From the NCBI RefSeq assembly GCF_002994655.1, contig NZ_PPDL01000019.1, positions 1-64,000 on the forward strand: DNA of 64,000 nucleotides. Reading direction: 5' to 3'. This document shows, in pieces, positions 1 to 8,143 of this stretch (position 1 is its first letter; the number at the start of each line of letters is the position of its first letter). Made by a program: the position numbers and the translations under genes. The notes under the pieces were generated by a model. The model saw only the letters and a list, made by a program, of their open reading frames with translations, did no database searches and was not told the origin of the DNA. This stretch comes from Corynebacterium sp. 13CS0277 (GTDB lineage: Bacteria > Actinomycetota > Actinomycetes > Mycobacteriales > Mycobacteriaceae).

Positions 1-96
1 CGGGCTGTGGCGTTACGTGTCGACAAGCTCGCGGTGCATTTTGAGTCCACGGTGATCATCGCAGGCATCCGCCAGGCACTGAAGCGACTTTCCTAA
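1..96 (+). CDS. C-terminal end of a probable IS transposase (partial)
   Basis: The frame is open from the left edge and ends in TAA at 94-96, giving 31 residues. The tail contains the pattern R-x-D-K-L-A followed by a hydrophobic stretch with IIAGI. This resembles the end of DDE transposases of the IS5 type, where an Arg-Tyr-Asp-Lys segment precedes the last helix. Only the end is visible, so the family is an inference. No clear terminal inverted repeat was found in the 150 bases after the stop, so the right end of the element is not defined. Confidence 0.5.
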   Translation, partial: RAVALRVDKLAVHFESTVIIAGIRQALKRLS

Positions 97-248
97 CACG
101 GCCTAGGCGGGTTTCCCCTCCGCAGTGCCTGGCACGCCGCCCAGACACACATTTTGTCGTTGAACCCGAAAACACCCGCACGCACCACCTCACCGCGCAC
201 ACAAGCAACCGCCGCCGCACGCGGCATGGGGCGTGCGGCGGCGGAGTA

Positions 249-635
249 TTACTTCTCGCGGGGCGTGTGGGCGATGCGCCAGCCGGCGCGGATGAGCGGG
301 ATCTGCAGCGGCAGCCGCAGCCACGCCACCAGCTTCCACGGCCAGGTCTTGTCCTTCCAGTTCGCCACCATCTGGAAGTTCCCGGGCCACACCCCCAGCA
401 TGAGCACGACAGTCATCCACCCGCCCAGCCGGCGCGTGGCCGGCACCGTCAGTGCCGCGGCGGTGGCGATCTCTGCGGCGCCGGAGCCGTACGTCCAGTC
501 GCGGGCGCCGCCCGGCAGGGCCTTCGGCACGAGCGTGTCAAAAGGCTCCGGGTTGGTGAAGTGCCGGACACCGGCGAAGCCGAACAGTGCCGCCAACCAG
601 TGGTGGCTGCGGATGCGGCGGAGGGGATTAGCCAT
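249..635 (-). CDS. DoxX-like small membrane protein
   Basis: This 128-residue protein starts at ATG 635, chosen because AAGGAG lies about 8 bases upstream. The open frame runs further upstream, but that part is a GC-rich repeat. The sequence looks like the DoxX / DoxX-like family: an N-terminal helix with HWLAALFGFAGVRHF, a second segment GAAEIATAAALTVPATRRLGGW, and a third, WMTVVLMLGVWPGNFQM, which adds up to about four short hydrophobic helices. Its role is unknown; DoxX relatives are linked to redox or quinone functions in the membrane. No operon partner is visible. It is convergent with nothing and lies after a transposase tail. Confidence 0.7.
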   Translation of the reverse strand: MANPLRRIRSHHWLAALFGFAGVRHFTNPEPFDTLVPKALPGGARDWTYGSGAAEIATAAALTVPATRRLGGWMTVVLMLGVWPGNFQMVANWKDKTWPWKLVAWLRLPLQIPLIRAGWRIAHTPREK

Positions 636-700
636 GGCAGGGCTCCTTGGGAAGGGGATGAGAAGACAACAGACGTCGGGGCAGGGGTGGCGCACAGATG

Positions 701-727
701 CACCGCGAGCACCGCGAGCACCGCGGG
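701..727 (+). repeat. Three tandem 9-bp units upstream of the DoxX-like gene
   Basis: Three consecutive copies of CACCGCGAG, the last one varied to CACCGCGGG, lie in the upstream region of the DoxX-like gene. They are outside any supported coding sequence. Similar 8-9 bp degenerate tandem units occur elsewhere in this window, both between genes and inside genes. Confidence 0.7.
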
Positions 728-806
728 CGCGGCCTGCGCGGGGCACCCATAGCCCTGCTGCCTACTCTAGGCCCGCAACCGCCCGTTGGCTGGGACATCC
801 ACTGCG

Positions 807-1328
807 TCACCGGGCGGCGGCCGCTGCGTTCTCCGCGGAGTCTTCCGGGTCGTCCGCGGTGATGCTCGCGACGACGATGGTGTCGTGCATGTCCTGCAGG
901 GTGCGGGCCGCCACGGTGGCGGCCACGGCCAGCACGAGGCTGCCGCCGGCCACTCCCGCAAGGAGAAGTCCCGGGTGCACGAGGTTCACCACGCACGCGA
1001 CCGCGGTGGCGACCCAGCAGGTCGTCGTCGCGATCCGCCAGGCGGTGTGCCGGCGGCGCAGATCGTGGCGGATGACGTGGAGTTCGTCCATGGGAATGTC
1101 GTGGGCTTTGCGGCCCGCCACGTACAGCGCCAGGGGGCGGGAGGATTCCAGCGGCAGGGAGCCCAACTGGGTGACGAGTTCGACGTCGCCGCGGTCCGTG
1201 AGCGGCACCCCGAGGCTGTCCTCCAGGGCGCGGGCCCGGTCGCGAGCCACCCGCCACGCGCCCCACACCTGCATGGTGCGGCCCAGGATCGCGGCCCACA
1301 CGAACAGGGCAATGACGATGTACAGCAT
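807..1328 (-). CDS. Small membrane protein, unknown function
   Basis: This 173-residue protein has an N-terminal hydrophobic helix (about residues 1-18), a soluble middle part, and two further helices at about 100-115 and 120-140. The tail is rich in Asp, Glu and Ala. No family was recognised. Its ATG overlaps the TAA of the upstream gene as TAATG at 1330-1326, so the two are almost certainly translationally coupled and made in a fixed order. Both proteins end up in the membrane, which suggests a shared job at the envelope, but nothing in the sequence names it. Confidence 0.7.
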   Translation of the reverse strand: MLYIVIALFVWAAILGRTMQVWGAWRVARDRARALEDSLGVPLTDRGDVELVTQLGSLPLESSRPLALYVAGRKAHDIPMDELHVIRHDLRRRHTAWRIATTTCWVATAVACVVNLVHPGLLLAGVAGGSLVLAVAATVAARTLQDMHDTIVVASITADDPEDSAENAAAAAR

Positions 1329-3334
1329 TAGCAGGCTCCCTTGCTGGGACGCAGCAGCGCTTCGGCGAGCAGTGCCACGACCGCCGCGCCGACAGTGAGG
1401 GCAGCGCCAATCGGGGTGTAGTCGTCCTGGCCCTCCATGAGGGCGAACACCAGGAGCAGCACGCCCGCCGTCGCAAGCAGGGCGGCGAGGATCAGCGCCG
1501 CCAGCCAGCGTCGCATCATGCGCTGCCGGCTGGGCCGCAGCAACGAGTTCTCCTCACCGGTGGGCACCGCCCAGAGGGCGAACCAGCTGTCCATGTGCCC
1601 GGGGTGCGGGTGCCGGCGGGCCTGCGCCCGGGTTTGCATGCGCGTTGGTGTGGGTGCGGTGTGGATGCGCGGCGTGCTGCGCCGACCTGCCGGCGCAATC
1701 GTTGGCGGCGCATCCGCGCCCGCAGGAGCACTACTCCGTGGCTGGGTCGTCCCACCGACAAAGCGCGGCGGGCCGGCCGGCGCGGCTGCGGAGTCCCCAG
1801 CCACAGCCCCAGCCGCAGCAGAGGTGCGGGTGCGCGCAGCACCCGCAGGACCTGCCGCAGCGTGTGTCTCCGCGGGGGAGGGGTGCGCGGCCGCGTCAGC
1901 TGCAGTCGCTTCGGATGCTTGGGCGCGCGCCCGGCGTGCGTCGGCCTCCGCGCGGGCGGCGCGGGCCTCCTCCCGCAGGGCGTTCCAGCCGGGTGTCGTC
2001 ACCGGCGACGCGCCCCGCGTCGCCGCCGCACCGGGGGTGCGCTCCGCGGACGGGCGGGTGGTCGCGCGCACATGCGGGTGTGCGGAATGTGCCGCCCGGG
2101 TGGCCTCCCGGTGCTCCGGGCCGCGGGAATCCGCCGCAGGAGCGGCGTGCGGGACCGCGTGGCTGGCGGCCTGCGGCGGGGGCGTGCGCCGCGGTGGCGC
2201 GGCGGCGACAGCCTCAGCGCTGATGCTCGTGTACACGGTGTCGTCGACGGCCTGGGTGGCGCCCGGGTTCGTGTGCTCGAGGGCGTGGCGGGCCCGCTGG
2301 GCCGTGGCGGCGCGGGGAATCGGCTGCTGGCCGGTGACCGCCGCGAAGGCGGCACTATCGGCCTGCGGGTCGCGGCCGCCGACGCCCGCCGCCGCTCCGG
2401 GGGTAGCCGGCGGGGGAGTCGGGGAAGTAGCTGATGTGCTGCTCGCAGGGCTGTCGTGGTGTGCGCTGCTCAGGCGGGATGCGCCCTGGGTGGCAACCCG
2501 GCTAGGCTTGGCCGACGGGGCGGCGGCTCGCGTCACGGGTGCGGCCGTAGACGCGACCGCCGCTTCGCCAGCACCTCGGGGTGCACGCAGCATGTCGGGG
2601 GTGACAGGCGCGGTGAGGAGGTGCTCCTCCACGGGGGGAATGTCCCGGGTGATCTCTGCCGGGTGTGCCGGCGCAAAGTCAGCCGCGAGTGCCGCTTCCT
2701 GCGACACCGCTCGGGGTGCAGGAGAAGACACAGCGCCACCAGCAGCAGAAGCACTCGTTCCCGGCGTCTCGTGCTCGTCGTCGGGCAAGGCGTGCCGGCC
2801 GCGCCGCGGGCTACCCGTGGTGGCCACGGGGATCGGGGCGGAATCGTCGAGTGCGTGCCGACGCCGGCGGCGCGGTGCCACCCCGTCCGCTGCGCCGTTG
2901 TTCCTCGCGGCGGCGGGTGCGGCGCTTGCGGTGGCGGCGGTGGCAGCGCCCGCAGCCTGCACTGTGTTCGTGGTGCTTGTGGTGCCCGTGGTGCTTGTGG
3001 CACCCGTGGCGCTCGCGGTGGGTGCTGCAGGGGTGGCCACCCCGGGGAGTGCTCCCCAGCTGCCCGTGAGTGCGTGGGCGGTGCGCTGCGCGGCGTCCTC
3101 GGCGGGCGTCGCCCGCCAGGGGGCGGTGTGTGCCCGCCACGTGCCGGTGGCGGTGGTTTCCCCGGTCAGTGCCACGTACTCGGCGCCGTAGGCGGCGCGG
3201 AAGGTACCCGAGTCCAGGGTGCCGGTCGCAGGCTGCGTTGCGGTGCCCGCGGTAGCGTCGGCGCTCGCCTGCGGGGCCCCGGTGGGCACAGGTGTGCCTG
3301 GGGCTGTGGGGGAGTTCGCCTGGGGGTACGTCAC
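1328..3334 (-). CDS. Ala/Thr/Pro-rich protein with two C-terminal membrane helices
   Basis: With the proposed GTG start at 3334 the protein has 668 residues. About 570 residues are low-complexity Ala, Thr, Pro and Arg. The last 90 contain a conserved-looking stretch (SWFALWAVPTGEENSLLRP) and two hydrophobic helices. A long disordered cytoplasmic or wall-spanning arm attached to a small membrane anchor is the visible architecture. The start was chosen because composition changes there and because TAAGAT lies 8 bases upstream, which fits a leaderless transcript; no Shine-Dalgarno sequence is present. The frame is open as far as 3778, so the start is uncertain. The gene is coupled to the downstream small membrane protein. 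No family was recognised. Confidence 0.6.
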   Translation of the reverse strand: MTYPQANSPTAPGTPVPTGAPQASADATAGTATQPATGTLDSGTFRAAYGAEYVALTGETTATGTWRAHTAPWRATPAEDAAQRTAHALTGSWGALPGVATPAAPTASATGATSTTGTTSTTNTVQAAGAATAATASAAPAAARNNGAADGVAPRRRRRHALDDSAPIPVATTGSPRRGRHALPDDEHETPGTSASAAGGAVSSPAPRAVSQEAALAADFAPAHPAEITRDIPPVEEHLLTAPVTPDMLRAPRGAGEAAVASTAAPVTRAAAPSAKPSRVATQGASRLSSAHHDSPASSTSATSPTPPPATPGAAAGVGGRDPQADSAAFAAVTGQQPIPRAATAQRARHALEHTNPGATQAVDDTVYTSISAEAVAAAPPRRTPPPQAASHAVPHAAPAADSRGPEHREATRAAHSAHPHVRATTRPSAERTPGAAATRGASPVTTPGWNALREEARAARAEADARRARAQASEATAADAAAHPSPAETHAAAGPAGAARTRTSAAAGAVAGDSAAAPAGPPRFVGGTTQPRSSAPAGADAPPTIAPAGRRSTPRIHTAPTPTRMQTRAQARRHPHPGHMDSWFALWAVPTGEENSLLRPSRQRMMRRWLAALILAALLATAGVLLLVFALMEGQDDYTPIGAALTVGAAVVALLAEALLRPSKGAC
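2964..3017 (-). repeat. Six degenerate 9-bp units inside a coding region
   Basis: Six consecutive 9-base units of the type GTGCTTGTG / GTGCCCGTG occur in phase with the gene and encode a Thr/Ser/Gly-rich linker on the minus strand. They form a coding minisatellite that could expand or contract without shifting the frame. Confidence 0.7.
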
Positions 3335-4232
3335 GGCTTGGAATCTTAAGTGTTTGTTAAGCCGGTTCCGGCCCGCGGCGCGCGGGCGGGAGTGGATGAT
3401 TCCCGCATCATGTCGGATTGTTTGCCGGTGATGCGTCACAGGTGCGCCAGCGCTGTGGGGTAGCGCTCCTGCTGCAGGTGAGCGCCGCGAATCGGGTCTC
3501 GGTGTCGTTCTTTCGTGGGTCCGCTCCCATGGCTGAGCAACCATATGGGTAGGCTGTGTGTCATTCATGGAGGCGCATTGTTTTCGCGTGGCGTGGGCAG
3601 CGCGTCTGCTGCAGGTGTTTTTCTTTTGCGCCTTGTTGAAAACGCTCGGGAACGGATGTGGGCGCGCTGGGGCGGTGGCCAAGCCCTGACATGGGGGTGG
3701 CTGGCGAGAGGTGCCGCCGGGCTTGTGCGTCGGGGGCAATCGCGGGGTGAGTCGCGGGCGGCACAGCGTGTACTTCATGCAGGTGATGCACGCTCTTGCG
3801 TGCCATCGATCCGTCGTGTGTGACGGTGCATTTTCCGCGCGCCAGGCGGCGCGCTAGGCGTTCGGGGGTGGGGTACTTCCCACCCTGAACCGGGCATCGA
3901 ATGTCCGAATTCTGTGCCCGATGGGGGAGGCTGTGGCCTTGAAGCTGTGAGGGCGATTCGCTAGGGTAGTCCACCGGATGTGCGCCGTGTTCCCTGGTGA
4001 AACAACCACCTGTGGCCCCACGTGCGGCCGCCCGCGCGGAATCACCCCGATCCCGCCGCCTGGCGCACACCTGCGCAGAGGTTCCCCTGTGTGGCACCTC
4101 CCCGCGGCCCTGGCGGGCGAGACGCTCCCCGGGCCTTGGTTTTCTGCCCGCGCACGCGCCCTGAGCACGTGCCGACGGGCCGAGTTTTTCTTTTTCTTCT
4201 CCTTCTTCTGAGACAAAAGATTCCCTGTCCTG

Positions 4233-4287
4233 CCCGACTGTGTGGGGTGCGTGGCGCCCCGTGTGCCGCGCACCCCACACAGTCGGG
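4233..4287 (+). promoter_or_regulatory. Perfect 19-bp inverted repeat upstream of the BCCT gene
   Basis: The arm CCCGACTGTGTGGGGTGCG at 4233-4251 is repeated as its exact reverse complement at 4269-4287, with a 17-base loop. No U-run follows on either strand, so it is not a standard intrinsic terminator. It could be an RNA structure in the leader of the transporter, a protein-binding site, or a small repeat element. Confidence 0.75.
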
Positions 4288-4314
4288 TGGGCGATGGCGA
4301 TTGTTAGGAGTATG

Positions 4315-4347
4315 CAGCACGCCACCACCAATTGTCGTGGTGTGCTG
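4315..4347 (+). promoter_or_regulatory. Second leader hairpin directly before the BCCT start
   Basis: CAGCACGCCAC at 4315-4325 pairs with GTGGTGTGCTG at 4337-4347 through 11 pairs, one of them G-U, around an 11-base loop. It ends 15 bases before the proposed ATG and could hide or expose the initiation region. Confidence 0.5.
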
Positions 4348-4362
4348 ACGTGTAACCCCACG

Positions 4363-6228
4363 ATGACTATGCACAGTTCGAATTCCGCGCCGGCCACCGA
4401 CGGTGGTCAGGACGCGCCCGTCACCCCGGGCGGCTCCACGAAGCCGCTGTTTGGGCTCAAGACGGACCCGTTTATTTTCCTCTCCGGCGCGGGGTTTATC
4501 CTCGCGTTCGTGGTGCTCACCATCATCTTCGGTGAGAAGGCCCAGACGACGTTCGCCACGGTCGCCAATTGGCTGCTGAAGAACCTGGGCTGGATGTACA
4601 TCGGCGGCGTGAGCTTCACCCTGGTGTTCCTCATCGGCGTCTTCGCCTCCCGCTACGGGCGCGTCAAGCTCGGCGACGACGATGGCGAGCCGGAGCATTC
4701 CCTGCCCGCCTGGTTTGCGATGCTGTTCGCCGGCGGTGTCGGCGCGGTGCTCATGTTCTGGGGTGTGGCGGAGCCGATCAACCACATCTACAACGTGCCG
4801 ATGGCCGACAAGGAGCCCCTCTCGCAGGAGGCTGCGGTGGAGGCGTTGGCGTTCACCTTCTACCACTTCGGCGTCCACATGTGGGTCATTATGGCCCTGC
4901 CGGGCCTGGCGCTGGGCTACTTCATTTACAAGCGCAAGCTGCCTCCGCGCCTGTCGAGTGTGTTTGCCCCGCTGCTGGGGGCGAAGATCTACCAGCTGCC
5001 CGGCAAGATCATCGACGCGCTGGCGATCGTCGGCACCGTCTTCGGTATCGCGGTCTCTGTCGGCCTGGGTGCCCTGCAGATCAACTCGGGCCTGCACAAG
5101 CTCTACGGTGTGCCGGAGATCGGCTGGGTGCAGCTGCTCATCCTCATGGTCATCACCGTGGTGGCGTGCTTCTCTGTGGCCAGTGGCCTGGACAAGGGCA
5201 TCAAGATCCTGTCGAATATCAACATTGGTGCCGCCGTGGTGCTCATGATCTTCGTGCTGATCACGGGCCCGACGCTCACGCTGCTGCGCGGCACCGTGGA
5301 GGCCTTCGGCATTTACGCCGAGTGGCTGCCGAAGCTGTCGTTCTGGTCGGATAGTTTCTCCAACAACCCGGGCTGGCAGGGCAAGTGGACGGTGTTCTAC
5401 TGGGCGTGGACGATCTGTTGGTCCCCGTTCGTGGGCATGTTCGTCGCCCGCATTAGCCGCGGCCGCACGGTGCGCGAGTTCATTGGCGGCGTGCTGGCAC
5501 TGCCGGCGGGTTTCTCCGTCATCTGGTTCGCGGTGTTCGGCCACGCCGGCATCGACCTGGAGTTCAACGACCCCGGCTACCTCACCGTCCCCGTCGTGGA
5601 GCAGGGCGACGTGTCCGCCGCACTGTTTAAGTTCCTGGAGGCCTACCCCGCCACCGGTGTCGTCAGCTTCATTGCGCTGCTCATCGTGGTGTTCTTCTTC
5701 GTGACCTCCATTGACTCGGCGGCGATGATCAACGACATGATTGCCACCGGTGAGGAGAACCAGTCGCCGACCAGCTACCGCATCCTGTGGGCCTGCATGA
5801 TCGGCGCGGTGTCCGCCGCGCTGCTCATCATCAGCCCCGACACCGGTATCGCCACCTTGCAGCAGGTCGTCATCATTGTGGCGTTCCCCTTCTTCCTCGT
5901 GCAGTTCGTCATGATGTACTCCCTGCTCAAGGGCATGCATGATGATGCGGCGGCCGCGCCCGCCATCCAGACCCGCCAGTGGGATAAGACCGACTCGGCG
6001 GAGAAGCTCGAGGAGCACGAGGCGCGCCCCGCCCCCGGTTTCGACGAGGAGGGCAACGTGCTGCCGGTGCTGGCGATCGACCACGATGAGGACGGCAACA
6101 TTATCATCCCGGGCAACGTCATCGTCGACGGCGACCTGGGGGTCACCGGTGAGGTGGACGATGAGGCCACCCTCGACGGCGAGGTCGAGGCAAACGTCGT
6201 CATCGTCACCGAGCAGGACCCGAAGTAG
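4363..6228 (+). CDS. BCCT-family osmolyte transporter (betaine/ectoine/proline type)
   Basis: The 621-residue protein is a twelve-helix BCCT carrier that imports quaternary amines or ectoine-like osmolytes. The family box is clear: WTVFYWAWTICWSPFVGMF followed by ARISRGRTVREF, matching the BetP region around Trp366-377. The helix with TVFGIAVSVGLGALQI matches the BetP sodium-site helix. Compared with BetP, the TM3 motif GMGIG reads GVGAV, and one Trp of the substrate box is Thr, so substrate or coupling may differ from BetP. The C-terminal tail of about 90 residues is strongly acidic, unlike the basic osmosensing tail of BetP. The start is uncertain: ATG 4363, 4369 or 4312 are possible and none has a good ribosome site. 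A strong terminator follows. Confidence 0.88.
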   Translation: MTMHSSNSAPATDGGQDAPVTPGGSTKPLFGLKTDPFIFLSGAGFILAFVVLTIIFGEKAQTTFATVANWLLKNLGWMYIGGVSFTLVFLIGVFASRYGRVKLGDDDGEPEHSLPAWFAMLFAGGVGAVLMFWGVAEPINHIYNVPMADKEPLSQEAAVEALAFTFYHFGVHMWVIMALPGLALGYFIYKRKLPPRLSSVFAPLLGAKIYQLPGKIIDALAIVGTVFGIAVSVGLGALQINSGLHKLYGVPEIGWVQLLILMVITVVACFSVASGLDKGIKILSNINIGAAVVLMIFVLITGPTLTLLRGTVEAFGIYAEWLPKLSFWSDSFSNNPGWQGKWTVFYWAWTICWSPFVGMFVARISRGRTVREFIGGVLALPAGFSVIWFAVFGHAGIDLEFNDPGYLTVPVVEQGDVSAALFKFLEAYPATGVVSFIALLIVVFFFVTSIDSAAMINDMIATGEENQSPTSYRILWACMIGAVSAALLIISPDTGIATLQQVVIIVAFPFFLVQFVMMYSLLKGMHDDAAAAPAIQTRQWDKTDSAEKLEEHEARPAPGFDEEGNVLPVLAIDHDEDGNIIIPGNVIVDGDLGVTGEVDDEATLDGEVEANVVIVTEQDPK

Positions 6229-6336
6229 CCTGCCCGTCCGCGCGCACCACCTGTGGCGGCAGTGCCGTTGAAGGACACCACCGCCCCGCCCCCGGTGCGG
6301 GCGCCGCGCGGAGATGACACGCGCACATCACATACA

Positions 6337-6395
6337 CCAAGACAGTGGGGCCGACGCTATGGCGTCGGCCCCACTGTCTTGGTCTTGTTGTTCTT
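6337..6395 (+). terminator. Strong intrinsic terminator after the BCCT gene
   Basis: A perfect 21-bp stem (6337-6357 with 6362-6382) around the loop TATG is followed by a T-rich stretch containing TCTTGTTGTTCTTT. It sits about 110 bases after the transporter stop. It also separates that gene from the convergent secreted-protein gene and may stop both transcripts. Confidence 0.93.
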
Positions 6396-6498
6396 TCTCG
6401 TCCTCAGGTCTGTGCCGGTACCCCGGCATCCCCGCCCGTGTACCTCTGGGGCATCCCCTGCGCCGGGTGCGTGGGCGGGCCGGCTGCAGGGGAGAAGA

Positions 6499-6966
6499 TT
6501 ACTTCAGCGGCTGCAGGTTGAGCTGCGGGGCCAAGACGGCCAGCATCTGGTAGATGACGATGCTGGGCATCCCCAGCCGGTACAGCACGTGCACCCCGCA
6601 CAGCAGCCACGGCGGCAGCATGGTCTGTTGCACCGGCTTGTCCGGTGCCCAGCAGGTGGAGTCCACCGAATCAGACGAGCCGGAGGACCCGAACTCCGAG
6701 GACAGCCCCGAGGACCCGAACCCAGAAGACAGCCCGGAGGAGAAGGAGGATTTCTGGGCGAAGATAGCCCCGTCGCTCTGCTCGCCCAAGTACTGTTCCT
6801 CGTCGTCGATGCTCTCGACGACGGTCTCCGTGGAATTGTCGTTGACGACGGTCGTCTCCGGGGGGATGAGCGGCGCGTCGGCGGCGTGCGCGACGCTCGG
6901 CACGACAAGGGCCGGGGCGGCGAGCAAACACAGGGCCCAGGTGGCCCGGCGGGGGGAGGAAAACAT
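6499..6966 (-). CDS. Secreted Ser/Gly-rich protein of unknown function
   Basis: The 155-residue protein starts at ATG 6966, with GGAAGGTG about 9 bases upstream. Residues 1-28 form a Sec signal peptide: two Arg, a hydrophobic core, then AHA with cleavage before ADAPL. The mature part begins with a Thr/Asp/Glu-rich segment. It continues with two tandem Ser/Gly repeats of the type SSGLSSGFG and SSGLSSEFG, and ends with a hydrophobic segment containing PPWLLCGVHVLYRLGMPSIV. Two Cys (STC and LLC) could form a disulfide outside the cell. No family was recognised. The gene is convergent with the BCCT gene. Confidence 0.7.
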   Translation of the reverse strand: MFSSPRRATWALCLLAAPALVVPSVAHAADAPLIPPETTVVNDNSTETVVESIDDEEQYLGEQSDGAIFAQKSSFSSGLSSGFGSSGLSSEFGSSGSSDSVDSTCWAPDKPVQQTMLPPWLLCGVHVLYRLGMPSIVIYQMLAVLAPQLNLQPLK

Positions 6967-7200
6967 CAGCGGCACACCTTCCACGCGGCGCGTTGGGGAC
7001 AACAACAGTGACTTCGAACCAGCAGACGAGCATACCGGCTGTCGACCCGGTGGCTCACCCCACGCGGTGGGCGTGGAGGTCAGCGGAGGATGGTCGTGCG
7101 GTGTGTTCGTGCGACGTGTATGCCATCGCCGTCCGGGGTGGGGAAGTTACATCAGATGTGCTGTGACGTTGCTCGCCGCGTTTTCGGCATACTGGGCGGC

Positions 7201-8094
7201 ATGCGTATTCACATTGGTCCTGGTTCCTACCCCGAGTGCGAGGCCGCCCTCGTGGCGGCCGGCGCGGAGATTGTCGACACTCTCGCCGCGGCGGAAGGCT
7301 TCCTGTTTACCCAAACCCCGGGTGGGGAGTTCCCGGAGTTGCACGAGGGGATTTCCTGGGTGCAGTTCCCCATGGCGGGGATCAACGCCTACATTGAGCG
7401 CGGCATCGTCACCCCGGGGCGACGCTACTCGAATGCGGCCGGCGTCTACGGGGAGCAGGTGGCGGAGGCGGCGCTGGCGATGATCCTGGGCTTGTATCAC
7501 CTCCACCCGCTGGTAGGAAGGGCGGAATCCTGGTCGGTGCGGCCGGCGGTGGATGCCTCGACGCGGTGGCTGCGGGGGCGGAGGGTGTTCATCGTCGGCT
7601 ACGGGGGTATTGGCCGCGCCCTGGAGAACTACCTCGCGCCCTTCCACGTGGAGCTGATCCGGATGCGCTCCCAGGGGATTGATGGTGGCTACGAGTCCTT
7701 CGAGGAGGCGTTGGCGGCGGCGGATGTGGTCGTGTTGGCCTGCCCGCTCACGCCCGAGACGGTGAAGCTCATGGGCCGCAAGCAGTTTGCCGCGATGCGT
7801 TCGGACGCGCTGCTCATCAACGTTGCCCGCGGGGAGGTCGTCGACACGGAGGCGTTGCTGTGGGCACTCGACGAGGGGCAGATCGCGGGCGCGGGCCTGG
7901 ATGTCACCGACCCGGAGCCGCTGCCCGACGGGCATCCCCTGTGGGGGCGGGACAACGTCATCATCACCCCGCACACGGCGAACACGCTGGCCTCCATGGA
8001 TCGTCTGCTGGCCCCGGTGGTGGCGCGGAACTACACCCAGCTCATCGCCGGTGAGCGCATGGACACCGAGGTCGACCCCGAGCGCGGCTACTAA
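7201..8094 (+). CDS. D-isomer-specific 2-hydroxyacid dehydrogenase
   Basis: The 297-residue enzyme probably reduces or oxidises a 2-oxo / 2-hydroxy acid with NAD(P)H in the cytoplasm. The Rossmann motif is RRVFIVGYGGIGRAL, just after the middle of the first half. The catalytic set expected in the family is visible: Arg in INVARGEVVDTEAL, Glu in DVTDPEPLPDGHPLW and His in IITPHTAN. The start at ATG 7201 is favoured because the fold begins there and CATACT lies 9 bases upstream, suggesting a leaderless message; the open frame extends upstream without homology. The substrate cannot be told from sequence. The gene is convergent with the aecD-like gene. Confidence 0.88.
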   Translation: MRIHIGPGSYPECEAALVAAGAEIVDTLAAAEGFLFTQTPGGEFPELHEGISWVQFPMAGINAYIERGIVTPGRRYSNAAGVYGEQVAEAALAMILGLYHLHPLVGRAESWSVRPAVDASTRWLRGRRVFIVGYGGIGRALENYLAPFHVELIRMRSQGIDGGYESFEEALAAADVVVLACPLTPETVKLMGRKQFAAMRSDALLINVARGEVVDTEALLWALDEGQIAGAGLDVTDPEPLPDGHPLWGRDNVIITPHTANTLASMDRLLAPVVARNYTQLIAGERMDTEVDPERGY

Positions 8095-8101
8095 CCCCCG
8101 T

Positions 8102-8138
8102 GAAGCGAGCCCCCCGCGCGGAAGCGAGCCCCCGCGCG
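8102..8138. repeat. Two tandem 18-19 bp copies between convergent genes
   Basis: GAAGCGAGCCCCCCGCGCG at 8102-8120 is followed directly by a second copy with one C fewer at 8121-8138. CCCCGCGCG from the first copy can pair with CGCGCGGGG at the end of the second, so the repeat may act as a shared terminator for the dehydrogenase and the C-S lyase. Confidence 0.6.
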
Positions 8139-8143
8139 GGGAT

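Larger units (their letters stand above)
3335..4362. other. Long divergent intergenic region upstream of the BCCT transporter
   Basis: About 1 kb separates two divergent genes. Open frames exist on both strands, but none has convincing codon use, start signal or family resemblance. The distinct elements are a pyrimidine-rich tract at about 4183-4210, a 19-bp perfect inverted repeat at 4233-4287 and a second hairpin at 4315-4347, all just before the transporter. The leftward promoter of the low-complexity membrane protein probably lies near 3346. Confidence 0.6.

Noticed and set aside
4233-4287. Treating the 19-bp inverted repeat as an intrinsic terminator
   Set aside because: No U-run follows on either strand and no gene ends just before it in either direction.
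4042-6084. Long minus-strand open frame of about 680 codons opposite the BCCT gene
   Set aside because: It is composed of His/Asp/Arg-rich sequence typical of the antisense strand of a GC-rich gene, has no family resemblance and overlaps a clear transporter.
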